Assembly (NCBI GenBank): GCA_050008495.1
Contig: JBEKMN010000001.1
Location: 1-64,000, forward strand
Source of the DNA: CAVROP01 sp050008495
GTDB lineage: Bacteria > Acidobacteriota > Terriglobia > UBA7540
DNA: 64,000 nt
Direction: 5' to 3'
Made by a program: the position numbers and the translations under genes. The notes beneath the pieces were generated by a model, which made no database searches, was not told where the DNA came from, and worked only from the letters and a program-made list of their open reading frames with translations. This document shows positions 7,106 through 15,865 of the stretch, one piece after another; position 1 is the stretch's first letter, and the number at the start of each line of letters is the position of its first letter.

Positions 7106-9763
7106 TTGGCCGAATTCCAGCCCGGCAAGAAGCTGGTCTTGATTGATGCCATGTCGCTGGTCTTTCGGGCGTTCCATGCGCCCATGCAGATGGATTTGCG
7201 CTCGCCCGGCGGAATGCCCACGAAGGCGATTTACATCTTCGCCCGAACGCTGCGGAAGATCCTCAAAGACCACCAGCCCGACCTGGTCGGCGTGGCGTTT
7301 GACCTTGCCGCTCCCACTTTTCGCGACAAGCTATTCGAACAATACAAGGCGAACCGTCCTGCTTTTCCGGAGGACCTAGCTCTTCAGCTTCCCTACGTGC
7401 GACGATTCTGCCGCGCGCTCGGATTGGCGATGGTCGAGAGAGAGGGCTACGAAGCCGATGATGTGATGGGAACGCTCGCGGGGAACGCTTCGGCGCAAGG
7501 AACGGATGTGTTCATCGTGTCCGGCGACGAGGACCTTTTCCAGCTTGTGGAGGATCACGTCAAGGTGCTGAAGCCGTCCCGGGGAGCATCAGAAGGCGAA
7601 ACGTTGTGCGACGCCGAGAAGGTCAAGGAAATCCTGGGCGTTGAGCCTTCGCAGGTAGTGGATTGGCTAGCGCTGACGGGCGATCCCAGTGACAACATCC
7701 CCGGTGCGCGACCCTTTCCGGGTCAAGAGCCTCCCCTCGCGCCGGGCGCGAAGAAGCGAAGTTACATCGGACCGAAGGGCGCCACAGAACTCCTCCGCAA
7801 GTTCGGCACACTTGACAAGGCGCTGGAAAACTACGAGCAGGCGGAGAAGCAAAGTTACCGCGACGCCCTGCGCGATTTCAAAAAAGAAGCACTGCTCAGC
7901 CGGGAATTGGCCACCATTCGCCCGGACGTTCCGCTGTCGGTCGCCCCTTCAGACCTCAAGCGCGCCCCCGAGGATCTGACCGATTTGCGCGCTTTGTGCC
8001 AGGAACTGGGGTTCACTTCGCTGTTGCGCGAATTCCTGCAAGAGGCGCCGATCCCGGTGCAGGCAGCGAAGGAGGCCGAAGAACTATCGACGCCGGAGTC
8101 GGTGACCCGGTGGCTGAATGCTTTAGAGGAACGCGCCCCGGTGGCGATTGGGTTCGAGGTCGACGGCGAAGAGAGTTTTGCCGGGCAACTTCGGGGCTTA
8201 GGCTTTTCGGACGGCAGCCGGTTGGCAACTCTATCCGCCACGCCCAGCCTTCTCGAGCCCATGAAGTCTTTTCTCTCTTCCGCGTCGCATCCCAAGGCGG
8301 TTCACAACTCCAAGCTGCTGCGATTACTGCTGGCAAAGGCGGGAATCGCGCCGGCGGGTGTTACAGACGACACCATGCTCTACTCGTACTTGCTTGATCC
8401 CTTGGCCACGAGCCATTCGCTCGAAGACGTGGTGCTTCGCCGTCACGGGCACAAGCTTTCGGGCTCGACGGCGGACTGGGCGGACAACACGCGGGAGATT
8501 GCCGCCCTGCTGGTACCTGAGATTGCGCGCGAAGAGTTGAGGCGTGTCTATGAGGAGATCGAACTGCCGTTGTCGAGTGTGCTGGCGGACGTGGAGAAGT
8601 TCGGCATCCGCCTGGACGCGAGCGTACTGGCTGCCATGTCAGGTGAATTTGATAAGGACCTTACGGGCCTTACCCGCGAGATTTACGATCTTGCCGGCCA
8701 ACCCTTCGATATCGACTCGCCGAAACAACTTGGCGAGATTCTGTTCGACAAGCTGAAGCTGCCGGGGGGCAAGAGGCTGAAGAAAAGTGGGCAGTATTCA
8801 ACCGACGCTTCTGTTTTGGAATCGCTTGCCGAAAAGCACGAATTGCCGCGCAAAATCATTGATTACCGGACGCGGACGAAGTTGAAATCAACTTACCTTG
8901 ACGCGCTTCCGAAGTTCATTAACCCGCGAACGGGCCGCCTGCATACCACCTTCAGCCAGACCGGTTCGCGCACCGGGCGCCTTTCCTCGTTCAACCCCAA
9001 TCTGCAGAATATACCGATCGGCGATGAATTCGGGCTGCGCATTCGTTCGGCGTTTGTCGCTGATCCCGGCTGCCGGTTGATCTCCGCCGACTACTCGCAG
9101 GTGGAGCTTCGGGTGCTGGCCCATTTGGCGGACGATCCGGTGTTGATCGAGGCGTTCACGCGCGGCGAGGACATTCACGCGCGAACCGCACAGGAGATTT
9201 TCGGCGTGCTTCCGGCGCTTCAGAACCACGAGCATCGCCGGATGGCGAAGGCCATCAATTACGGCGTGGTTTACGGACTCAGCTCCTTCGGGTTGGCGGA
9301 GCGCACCGGCACCAGCAGAACCGAGGCGCAGCAGTACATCGAGGCCTATTTCCAACGCTACCGCAAAGTGAAAGACCTGATCGAGCGACTGGTTGAAGAA
9401 GCCCGGACCACCGGACGCGTGCGCACGCTCTTTGGCCGCCTGCGGCCCATTCCTGATATCAACAGCCGGGATGTGCCCTCGCGCAATCGAGCTGAGCGCG
9501 AAGCCATGAATTCTCCCATTCAGGGAACAGCCGCGGACCTCATGAAGCTAGCCATGATCAAAGTGCACGCGCGCCTGGAGCGAGAGAAGATGAGGACGCG
9601 CATGTTGTTGACTGTTCATGACGAACTGGTGTTCGAGGCTCCCGAAGCTGAGTTAGATCAGGCGCGCAAGCTTGTCGAAGCCGAGATGGAAGGCGCTTAT
9701 CCGCTTAAAGTGCCGTTGCGCGTGGATATCGGTGTGGGGCCTAACTGGCGGGAAGCAAAATAG
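7106..9763 (+). CDS. polA: DNA polymerase I
   Basis: Repair and Okazaki-fragment polymerase of 885 residues starting at a TTG with GGAGGGG just upstream. The 5' nuclease domain comes first (LIDAMSLVFRAFHA, EADDVMG, SGDEDLFQLV). The middle exonuclease-like domain has lost the DxE metal motif (it reads AIGFEVDGEE where FDTET is usual), so proofreading is probably absent, as in Thermus polymerases. The polymerase domain is intact: TGSRTGRLSSFNPNLQNIP, motif A DYSQVELRVLAHLA, motif B RRMAKAINYGVVYG, motif C LTVHDELVFE. A 19-residue in-frame insert at 7709-7765 interrupts the helix-hairpin-helix loop DNIPGA...IGPKGA and is made of two small DNA hairpins. Confidence 0.97.
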   Translation: MAEFQPGKKLVLIDAMSLVFRAFHAPMQMDLRSPGGMPTKAIYIFARTLRKILKDHQPDLVGVAFDLAAPTFRDKLFEQYKANRPAFPEDLALQLPYVRRFCRALGLAMVEREGYEADDVMGTLAGNASAQGTDVFIVSGDEDLFQLVEDHVKVLKPSRGASEGETLCDAEKVKEILGVEPSQVVDWLALTGDPSDNIPGARPFPGQEPPLAPGAKKRSYIGPKGATELLRKFGTLDKALENYEQAEKQSYRDALRDFKKEALLSRELATIRPDVPLSVAPSDLKRAPEDLTDLRALCQELGFTSLLREFLQEAPIPVQAAKEAEELSTPESVTRWLNALEERAPVAIGFEVDGEESFAGQLRGLGFSDGSRLATLSATPSLLEPMKSFLSSASHPKAVHNSKLLRLLLAKAGIAPAGVTDDTMLYSYLLDPLATSHSLEDVVLRRHGHKLSGSTADWADNTREIAALLVPEIAREELRRVYEEIELPLSSVLADVEKFGIRLDASVLAAMSGEFDKDLTGLTREIYDLAGQPFDIDSPKQLGEILFDKLKLPGGKRLKKSGQYSTDASVLESLAEKHELPRKIIDYRTRTKLKSTYLDALPKFINPRTGRLHTTFSQTGSRTGRLSSFNPNLQNIPIGDEFGLRIRSAFVADPGCRLISADYSQVELRVLAHLADDPVLIEAFTRGEDIHARTAQEIFGVLPALQNHEHRRMAKAINYGVVYGLSSFGLAERTGTSRTEAQQYIEAYFQRYRKVKDLIERLVEEARTTGRVRTLFGRLRPIPDINSRDVPSRNRAEREAMNSPIQGTAADLMKLAMIKVHARLEREKMRTRMLLTVHDELVFEAPEAELDQARKLVEAEMEGAYPLKVPLRVDIGVGPNWREAK
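7709..7765 (+). repeat. In-frame palindromic insert inside polA
   Basis: Between codons for DNIPGA and IGPKGA, where the family normally has one or two residues, 57 bases encode a 19-residue stretch rich in Pro and basic residues. The DNA holds two hairpins: GACCC-tttcc-GGGTC and CGCGCC-G-GGCGCG. The reading frame is kept. It has the look of a small palindromic element inserted in a surface loop of the 5' nuclease domain. Confidence 0.6.
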
Positions 9764-9788
9764 AAATCAGAAACTAGAAACTAAGACT

Positions 9789-9811
9789 GCCCTCTCCCCA
9801 CGGGAGAGGGC
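9789..9811. repeat. Strong hairpin after polA
   Basis: A perfect 10-bp stem GCCCTCTCCC-CAC-GGGAGAGGGC sits 26 bases after the polA stop and 47 bases before the next start codon. No T-run follows, so it is either a repeat element or a weak terminator or attenuator. Short word repeats of the type AGAAACTAGAAACTA precede it (9767-9783). Confidence 0.6.
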
Positions 9812-9857
9812 GCCGTCCATCAATCGACTCTTTCCTGCTACTTTTTGGGAGCAACTC

Positions 9858-10940
9858 ATGAACGATAATACCTGCAAGCAGCCGCAACGCATCATCAACT
9901 GCGTAGCTCCTATTCGCATTTGCGACAACGGGGGCTGGACGGATACTTGGTTTGCTAAGCGCGGAAAGATCTTCAATATCGGGGTCTACCCCTACGTCGA
10001 AGTGCAAGTGGAAGTATTCAGGAACGACGCGGTGGATCGGCAAATCACGGTTTTCGCTGAGAACTATGGGCAACGGTTTGTGGCCAAAGGGGCGGAATCT
10101 AGTTGGGATGAGCACCCGCTGCTTCAAGCGGCCATTGCGCGCATGAAGGTTCCTACCGACGTGGCATTGAAGGTGTCGATTTTCTCGGAAGCACCGAGCG
10201 GGGCTTCAGCGGGCACGTCTGCGGCGGTGGCGGTGGCTTTGGTCGGAGCCCTCGACCGCCTCACCCAGGGCCACCTTACCGCCCACGAGGTGGCGTACAC
10301 AGCGCAGGCGATTGAGACCGAGATGCTGAAGCTGCAATGCGGTATTCAGGACCAGTTGTGTTCGGCCTACGGGGGGCTGAATTATATCGAGATGTTCGAC
10401 TATCCACGCGCCACGGTTTCACAGATCCAGATCCCCAACGCGCTTTGGTGGGAACTCGAGCGGCGCCTGGTGTTGATCTACTTCGGCAAATCCCACAGCT
10501 CCTCATCGGTCCATGAGAAAGTGATCAAGGAGCTCGAGGGGTCGGGGCCGGACTGCCGCAAGCTTCAGGACTTGCGGGCGACGGCTGAAAAAAGCAGGGA
10601 TGCCGTCTACGCCGGCGATTTTGTGGCGCTGGGAGAAGCTATGATCGAGAACACCGAGGCGCAGGGGCGGCTACATCCTGATTTGGTGAGCCGCGATGCG
10701 CGTCGGGTGATTGAGATCGCGAAGGAGCACGGGGCCTTGGGTTGGAAGGTGAACGGGGCGGGGGGCGAGGGCGGCTCGCTCACCATTCTTACCGGCACGC
10801 TTTCGCATGTGAAACGGGCGATGATACGCGAAACCGAAGCCGAGAATCGGCTGTTCAAGAATATCCCGATCTATCTCAGCCGTTATGGGCTCCGGACGTG
10901 GGACAGGGCAGCCGACATCAGAGGGCAGTCGGCAGGATAG
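9858..10940 (+). CDS. GHMP-family sugar kinase
   Basis: ATP-dependent kinase of the galactokinase/homoserine/mevalonate/phosphomevalonate superfamily, 360 residues from the ATG at 9858, which has GGGAG upstream; a longer frame would overlap polA. The N-terminus IRICDNGGWTDTWF corresponds to the substrate-binding R-x(4)-GG-TD segment of heptose-7-phosphate and fucose kinases. The ATP loop is SGASAGTSAAVAVAL (about residue 115), and a C-terminal GAGGEGGSLTIL segment matches the third GHMP motif. Likely substrates are a sugar or sugar phosphate such as heptose 7-phosphate or fucose; the sequence does not settle which. It stands alone between polA and an aquaporin gene. Confidence 0.85.
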   Translation: MNDNTCKQPQRIINCVAPIRICDNGGWTDTWFAKRGKIFNIGVYPYVEVQVEVFRNDAVDRQITVFAENYGQRFVAKGAESSWDEHPLLQAAIARMKVPTDVALKVSIFSEAPSGASAGTSAAVAVALVGALDRLTQGHLTAHEVAYTAQAIETEMLKLQCGIQDQLCSAYGGLNYIEMFDYPRATVSQIQIPNALWWELERRLVLIYFGKSHSSSSVHEKVIKELEGSGPDCRKLQDLRATAEKSRDAVYAGDFVALGEAMIENTEAQGRLHPDLVSRDARRVIEIAKEHGALGWKVNGAGGEGGSLTILTGTLSHVKRAMIRETEAENRLFKNIPIYLSRYGLRTWDRAADIRGQSAG

Positions 10941-11077
10941 TGTTTCCTACATTGCAATGTGGTGCAAGGTTTATCCGGAAATGATAGACTGAAATCATCA
11001 GCACTCGGGCTGCTCCTCCGGAGCCGACCCGGTGTGGCGCGGGACGAAAATCACAAACACAACAAGGGGGACTGCTT

Positions 11078-11770
11078 ATGTCGCTAGGAAAACGATGTGG
11101 AGCGGAGTTTTTTGGCACGTTCTGGCTGGTCTTCGGGGGTTGCGGAAGCGCTGTTCTAGCCGCGGCCTTCCCTCAACTTGGCATTGGCTTTGCCGGAGTG
11201 GCGCTGGCCTTCGGTCTTACCCTGCTCACCATGGCGTACGCCATCGGTCACATTTCAGGCTGCCACATCAATCCGGCTGTGTCGGTCGGGTTATGGGCTG
11301 GTGGACGGTTCCCAGCTTCAGAGCTAGTTCCCTACATTGTCGCGCAGGTCTTAGGCGGGGCTGCCGGGTCCACGGTACTGTACTTTATCGCCAGCGGCAA
11401 ACCGGGGTTTGAGCTGGGCGGATTCGCGTGCAATGGCTATGCGGAGCACTCTCCGGGCGGATACTCTCTGGGGGCATGCCTGCTGGCGGAGATCGTTCTC
11501 ACTTTCTTCTTCCTGTTTGTGATTCTCGGCTCCACACACGGTCGCGCGCCGGTGGGCTTCGCGGGAATACCGATCGGCCTCAGCCTCACCCTCATTCACC
11601 TGATCGGGATACCCGTAGACAACCTCTCAGTGAATCCTGCTCGCAGCACCGGGCCTGCGCTTTTCGTGCACGGCTGGGCGCTCCAGCAATTATGGCTCTT
11701 CTGGGTCGCCCCGATCCTCGGCGCAGCTATCGCGGGGGTTGTCTATTCAGGGCTATTCAAGTCAGAGTAG
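11078..11770 (+). CDS. aqpZ: Aquaporin Z-like water channel
   Basis: Inner-membrane channel of the MIP family, 230 residues with six predicted membrane helices. The two half-helix signatures are present as INPAVS (about residue 66) and VNPARS (about 188). The first-helix motif AEFFGTFWLVFGGCGSA and the second-half arginine in NPARSTGPAL fit a narrow water-selective filter of the AqpZ type rather than a glycerol facilitator. AAGGGGG precedes the ATG. The gene is single, 137 bases after the kinase gene, with a small dyad CCTACATTGCAATGTGG at about 10948-10964 upstream. Confidence 0.95.
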   Translation: MSLGKRCGAEFFGTFWLVFGGCGSAVLAAAFPQLGIGFAGVALAFGLTLLTMAYAIGHISGCHINPAVSVGLWAGGRFPASELVPYIVAQVLGGAAGSTVLYFIASGKPGFELGGFACNGYAEHSPGGYSLGACLLAEIVLTFFFLFVILGSTHGRAPVGFAGIPIGLSLTLIHLIGIPVDNLSVNPARSTGPALFVHGWALQQLWLFWVAPILGAAIAGVVYSGLFKSE

Positions 11771-11828
11771 GAATCCGGGAGTGAGCATTCTCTCTTAGGC
11801 CGCCAACTTTTTCACGGGAGCGGAACGT

Positions 11829-12287
11829 ATGGATCATCGAAAACTCTTTGAATACGACTACTGGGCAAACTCCGAGACGTTGGCAAGCTTAAAGACAGTG
11901 CCAAGCGGCAGCGAAAAAGCGAGAAAGGCGTTCTGCCACGTCATCGGCGGGCAACGCATCTGGATGTCCAGGTTCGAGAATCCCGCGCCGCCCACCGCGC
12001 AACCGTGGCCTGACCTGACGCTCGAGGAATGTAATTTGGCCATCGAAGATCTGCGTCTGCGGTGGCACGCCATCCTCGAAGGACTCACTCCCGAAAAGCT
12101 TGCGAGCGATCTCACTTACCTGAGCCTCAAAGGGACAGAGAACAGGACGCCGATTCAGGATGTGCTGATGCACCTCGTTCTGCACTCGGCTTATCACCGC
12201 GGGCAAGCGGCCGCGGCCGTACGAGAAGCGGGCGGCAAACCTGCGCCGACGGATTATGCCGTCTATCTCAGGGGCGTCAAGCGCTGA
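11829..12287 (+). CDS. DinB-family protein
   Basis: Small cytoplasmic protein of the DinB/YfiT four-helix bundle fold, 152 residues. Three histidines that form the metal site in this fold are seen as the early DHRKLFEYDYWAN segment, the middle HVIGGQRIWMSR and the late HLVLHSAYHRGQAAAAVR. Family members include metal-dependent thiol transferases (bacillithiol or mycothiol type) and proteins of unknown role; nothing here fixes the activity. It starts 58 bases after the aquaporin gene and may be co-transcribed with it. Confidence 0.88.
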   Translation: MDHRKLFEYDYWANSETLASLKTVPSGSEKARKAFCHVIGGQRIWMSRFENPAPPTAQPWPDLTLEECNLAIEDLRLRWHAILEGLTPEKLASDLTYLSLKGTENRTPIQDVLMHLVLHSAYHRGQAAAAVREAGGKPAPTDYAVYLRGVKR

Positions 12288-12439
12288 CGGCCTGGGCTCC
12301 ATGCGAGGAAGCGATCAGCTTTCAGCCGTTACCAAGCCGGCCGTAGCCCCCGGACCTCTTGGGTCGCAAAACGATGGATGAGCCACGCGTTTGCCGCGCC
12401 GCGCCTTGCTTTCGATTGAGTATTGGCATTCCATCCTCC

Positions 12440-12670
12440 TCACTGGAGCTTCTCCAGAAACTCTTCCGCCGCGACCTTGGCTTGTTGAAGAATTCCGTGC
12501 AGAGTGCCAATCGCTAGCTCACGGTGGAGTGGCACGACACAGCCTATCGCTCCTTGAGCCGTTTCCTTCTTGAGGATCACGTGACTGCCACGCTGCCGAA
12601 CCTGTCTGAACCCCAATCGCTCGAGCGCCCGAATCGCCTCCTCTCCCGACACACGGCGGAGCTTAGGCAT
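12440..12670 (-). CDS. hicA: Type II toxin HicA (mRNA interferase)
   Basis: The 76-residue protein has the HicA double-stranded-RNA-binding-like fold: an N-terminal SGEEAIRALERLGFRQVRQRG helix-strand unit followed by SHVILKK with the catalytic histidine, and a C-terminal PLHRELAIGTLHGILQQA segment. It overlaps the upstream antitoxin gene by 8 bases, which implies translational coupling. The order hicB-hicA is the reverse of the E. coli order but common. It is expected to cleave mRNA when freed from HicB. Confidence 0.92.
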   Translation of the reverse strand: MPKLRRVSGEEAIRALERLGFRQVRQRGSHVILKKETAQGAIGCVVPLHRELAIGTLHGILQQAKVAAEEFLEKLQ

Positions 12671-12872
12671 AGGTCGCCTCGAACGTCGTCAGAAGCGGAC
12701 GACCCACGTCCGGGAGCGGAAACTCTTCCAGGTAGAGCTCCGTGGCTTCCTTGAGATTGGCGAGAGCATTCTCGATTGTAGCACCCTGGCTGACAGTTCC
12801 CAGCTCAGGACATGTAGCGACGTAAAGATCGTCTTCTTGATGAATGACCGCCGTGAAGGTCCGCACTTTCAT
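12663..12872 (-). CDS. hicB: Type II antitoxin HicB
   Basis: The 69-residue antitoxin starts at the ATG at 12872, chosen because GGAGG lies 8 bases upstream. It has the partial RNase H-like HicB fold: VRTFTAVIHQEDDLYVATCPELG, then SQGATIENALANLKEATELYLEE. The product lacks the long C-terminal DNA-binding extension of larger HicB proteins, so repression of its own promoter may need HicA. It ends inside the start of hicA. Confidence 0.92.
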   Translation of the reverse strand: MKVRTFTAVIHQEDDLYVATCPELGTVSQGATIENALANLKEATELYLEEFPLPDVGRPLLTTFEATYA

Positions 12873-13013
12873 TGACGTGTCCTCCTGTCTCCCCAGGGTC
12901 GTGCCCGGCAACCGCCGATCGAGTACCCCGGCACCAGAGATTATACCTCTATCTGTCTCTGAAGATGCCCCATGGCGCGGGCTGCCAACTGTTGTCTGCT
13001 TACTGCCTGCTTC

Positions 13014-14426
13014 TCAGGGGAGTCTGACTAAAGTGAAGCCGCCCAGGTCGTTGCCAGCGTGATCGAAGCTGACGACTCCAGAGGCGCCGTGGTAGTCCGA
13101 AAGCGCGGCCAGCGCGTCTCGCAAGCGGGCGCGATTGGGGCCCGAAAGCCGCAGCGAAGCAGCGAGAATCCGCACGGCGTCGTAGGCTTGAGCGGCGGCC
13201 GGGGCGGGGAGTTCTGCCGTCCGCGCGCGGTAGCGATTTTCGAAGCTCTCACGCAACGAGTTGTCTATCAGGCTCGGGCCGACGATCCAGACATTAGGCT
13301 GGCTGGAGCCGGGAAGTGTCTGGGCGGCTTCTTGGCTGAGATAGAACTGCGTTGTCGGGAACGCTTTGAGAAACAGCCGGAGTAATCTCGAGGCCGTTGT
13401 TGTCCCCGTCCAAAACACCATTGCTTCGGGTTTTGCAGCCATGACTTGACTCACCGTCGAGTCGAAGTTGGGCACCGCCGGGTCGATCTCAAACGGGTCG
13501 ACAGGTGGGGCGCCCCGTGAGTGAGCCGCCTTTTGAAATTCCACGCCGCCGACTCTCCCGTCATGATCAATCTCCGTGATCAGAAAAACCTTCTTCAATT
13601 TGCGCTCGATGTAGATGTCGTCTGCAAACGCGCCGGCCTGCTGCGTGTCTGTGGGAGCGAGGCGAAAGATCCAGGGAAGATTGATCTGCGTTGTGGAAGG
13701 GTCGGTGGAAAGCGTGACGATGGGGATTCCAACCTTGTTTCCGACCTGCTCGGCAAGGTGAGCAGAATCGCCATCGAGTGAGGTGACGAGCGCCGCCACC
13801 TGGTCGTTAAATACGAGTCGAACGATTTCATTCGTTGCTCGACCCCAGGAATCGCTTTGATCGCGGGCTACAATTGAAAGCCGGCGCCCGGCGGGGAAGG
13901 GGTTCGCAGCCTCGTCTTCCATGGCCAACTGTGCCGCCTGCAACAACGCCTTACCTTCGTTCTGGAGCGGGCCGGTCAGCGGCGCAAGCAGACCGATTTT
14001 GATTTCAATCCCTCGCAGATCGTGACTGGCATCGCGGCCCGGTCCGGAATAATTCACTGCGTCCCGCGGAATGACTGCGTAAGGATGGGGAGGAGTTTGG
14101 GGAAAAGCAGGCGAGCCGCAGACAAGGAGTGCGGCACAGAGCGCAGCGGCCCGGGGAAGGGCAAGAGGGCGCGATTTGAAATTTGAGATTTGAGACCAGC
14201 GCAGAGCGGCAAGATGCAAAGGGGGAAATTTGAAATTTGAGATTTGAGACCAGCGCAGGGCGGCAAGATGCAAAAGGGGAAATTTGAAATTTGAGATTTG
14301 AGACCAGCGCAGGGCGGCAAGATGCAAAGGGGGAAATTTGAAATTTGAGATTTGAGACCAGCGCAGGGCAGCAAGATGCGAAAGCGGAAATTTGAAATTT
14401 GAGATTTGGAATTTGGAATTCTGCAA
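13014..14426 (-). CDS. ABC-type substrate-binding protein (Leu/Ile/Val-binding family), repeat-invaded N-terminus
   Basis: Periplasmic binding protein fold type I: IEIKIGLLAPLTGPLQNEGKAL near the start of the mature part, then AAQLAMEDEAA, DQSDSWGRATNEIVRLVFNDQVAALV and a late AYDAVRILAASLR segment. The likely signal peptide, around LPRAAALCAALLVCGSPAFP, lies about 90 residues inside the open frame. All sequence before it is made of an in-phase 54-base tandem repeat, and no ATG or GTG start is available. A TTG at 14426, or a TTG inside the last repeat (14219), must serve, neither with a clear ribosome-binding site. Expression may thus be impaired or coupled to the gene upstream, whose stop is only 3 bases away. 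No permease or ATPase genes are nearby. Confidence 0.75.
   Translation of the reverse strand: MQNSKFQISNFKFPLSHLAALRWSQISNFKFPPLHLAALRWSQISNFKFPLLHLAALRWSQISNFKFPPLHLAALRWSQISNFKSRPLALPRAAALCAALLVCGSPAFPQTPPHPYAVIPRDAVNYSGPGRDASHDLRGIEIKIGLLAPLTGPLQNEGKALLQAAQLAMEDEAANPFPAGRRLSIVARDQSDSWGRATNEIVRLVFNDQVAALVTSLDGDSAHLAEQVGNKVGIPIVTLSTDPSTTQINLPWIFRLAPTDTQQAGAFADDIYIERKLKKVFLITEIDHDGRVGGVEFQKAAHSRGAPPVDPFEIDPAVPNFDSTVSQVMAAKPEAMVFWTGTTTASRLLRLFLKAFPTTQFYLSQEAAQTLPGSSQPNVWIVGPSLIDNSLRESFENRYRARTAELPAPAAAQAYDAVRILAASLRLSGPNRARLRDALAALSDYHGASGVVSFDHAGNDLGGFTLVRLP
14172..14418. repeat. 54-bp tandem repeat, about 4.5 copies
   Basis: Units begin at 14172, 14226, 14280, 14334 and (partial) 14388, exactly 54 bases apart and nearly identical. 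Each has an AT-rich half (AAATTTGAAATTTGAGA) and a GC-rich half (CCAGCGCAGGGCGGCAAGATG). Since 54 is a multiple of three, the minus-strand frame stays open and would encode an 18-residue repeat. The AT-rich word recurs at 18572-18602 and 51722-51745, so the array grew from a dispersed motif. Confidence 0.92.
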
Positions 14427-14428
14427 GA

Positions 14429-15769
14429 CTATTGTCCGCCACGACCGCCTGAGGTGCTCTGTGCCCCCTCGTGTCCGCCTTGACGCGGAGCCGGCCAGTA
14501 CTCAAACCTGCCGTCCTTCACTCGCGCCATGGTCACCGGAGAAATATTGTTCAACGTGTGGTCGAAAAGGGCTTTTCCGGCCACGCCGTCGTAACTCTTC
14601 ATCTGGTAGTCCCGTAGTACGTCCATGATCCTGCCGCGGTTGAGTCCCGCTCTTTCAATCGCCGCGACAAGAATACTCATTCCATCATAGGCGTAAGCGG
14701 AGTAGTCGATGGGCTCCTCATTGAACCGCTTCCGGTAAGCATCCCGGAAGGCCAGCCATTTCGGGTCCCGGCGCGTGGGATCGAGGGTGGTGGTGACGAC
14801 GGTGCCTTCAGCCGCAGGGCCGGCGACTTCAAGCAACTGGGGGTAGGCCAGGCGGCTTCCGCCGAAGACCGGCTTGTTCATGCCCATAGCGCGCATCTGC
14901 TTCAGGATCAGGCCTGCTTCGGCGGCTTCGCCCCAAATGATAACGCCCTCAAGCTTCGCGTTCTTCAGCATGGCGAGTTGTCGCGAAAAGTCTTTATCGC
15001 CGCGCTCGAATTTCACCTCTAGGATCGGCTGGCGGCCCATGCGCCGGGCTTCGTCATTGAATTTCGCCACGCCCAGGCGAGCATAGCGGGTTTGAGTCCG
15101 AATCACGCCAAGACGCTTGAGCTTGAGGGTTTTGAAAACGTAATCAGCCAGCGTATAGCCCTGCTGGCGGTCGTCGATAAAATCGTGCATGAGCCATTGG
15201 ATGCGAGTCTCTGTAACCGTGGGGTCCGTCGTGCCGACGTTCAGGATGGGGACCTCGAGCTTGAGAGACACGCGAAGCGCGATGTGGCAGTTCTGGCCAT
15301 CGACGCAACCCAGCATAGCCCAGCAGTTCTCATTGAAGAGCATCTTCACCAGTTCAGTCGAGGAAGCGCCCCAGAGAGCGGATTCGTTATGCACTTTGAG
15401 TGCATAAGGCTTACCGTGGTAGCCGCCGCGCGTATTCGCCTCTTCGAGGGCGAGCTGCGCTCCGTGCAGCATGGGAACGCCGAAAATTGATTCGGGATTG
15501 TTTTCGACCGGGGCCATGAAACCGATCGCGATATCGTCCAGTTTGGAGGCGTCGCCGTCAGGCCGCTTCTGGGCTGCGCCGTTATAGGCGATCGTATCGG
15601 TCTGAACGAACCAGTCGTAGTAAGGCTTTGTAAAGCGCCGGTACGGCACCGCCTCGTCAGGCATGTTGGCGTAGCGCTGCACGGGCTTGTCGTCGTCCGG
15701 CTCTTTGTATTGGGGCCAGGCCGGCATCGCCATTAAAAAGAGGGCAAAGATGAGAATGAATCGTCGCAT
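14429..15769 (-). CDS. ABC-type substrate-binding protein (Leu/Ile/Val-binding family)
   Basis: Exported binding protein of 446 residues from the ATG at 15769, preceded by GGAGAA. The signal peptide is clear: MRRFILIFALFLMAMPAWPQ. The mature part has the type I binding fold: IAIGFMAPVENN, GAQLALEEANTRGG, a middle VIIWGEAAEAGLILKQMRAMG hinge region, and a late YDGMSILVAAIERAG segment. It is a distant paralogue of the next gene downstream. The long linker between signal and core (about 60 residues, rich in Asp, Tyr and Arg) is unusual for amino-acid binding proteins. With no transporter partners in view it may act in sensing or pair with a transporter elsewhere. Confidence 0.85.
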   Translation of the reverse strand: MRRFILIFALFLMAMPAWPQYKEPDDDKPVQRYANMPDEAVPYRRFTKPYYDWFVQTDTIAYNGAAQKRPDGDASKLDDIAIGFMAPVENNPESIFGVPMLHGAQLALEEANTRGGYHGKPYALKVHNESALWGASSTELVKMLFNENCWAMLGCVDGQNCHIALRVSLKLEVPILNVGTTDPTVTETRIQWLMHDFIDDRQQGYTLADYVFKTLKLKRLGVIRTQTRYARLGVAKFNDEARRMGRQPILEVKFERGDKDFSRQLAMLKNAKLEGVIIWGEAAEAGLILKQMRAMGMNKPVFGGSRLAYPQLLEVAGPAAEGTVVTTTLDPTRRDPKWLAFRDAYRKRFNEEPIDYSAYAYDGMSILVAAIERAGLNRGRIMDVLRDYQMKSYDGVAGKALFDHTLNNISPVTMARVKDGRFEYWPAPRQGGHEGAQSTSGGRGGQ

Positions 15770-15865
15770 AATGTCTTCTCCGGCGAGGGCGTGCAGGGAC
15801 CACCCCATGGTTGACTTAAGGCGGGCACAACGGCCGTCACTACGCTGCAATCCTCCACGCCTCGC

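Noticed and set aside
9789..9811. Intrinsic terminator of polA
   Set aside because: The stem is strong but no T-run follows on the coding strand, so it is listed as a repeat/hairpin only.
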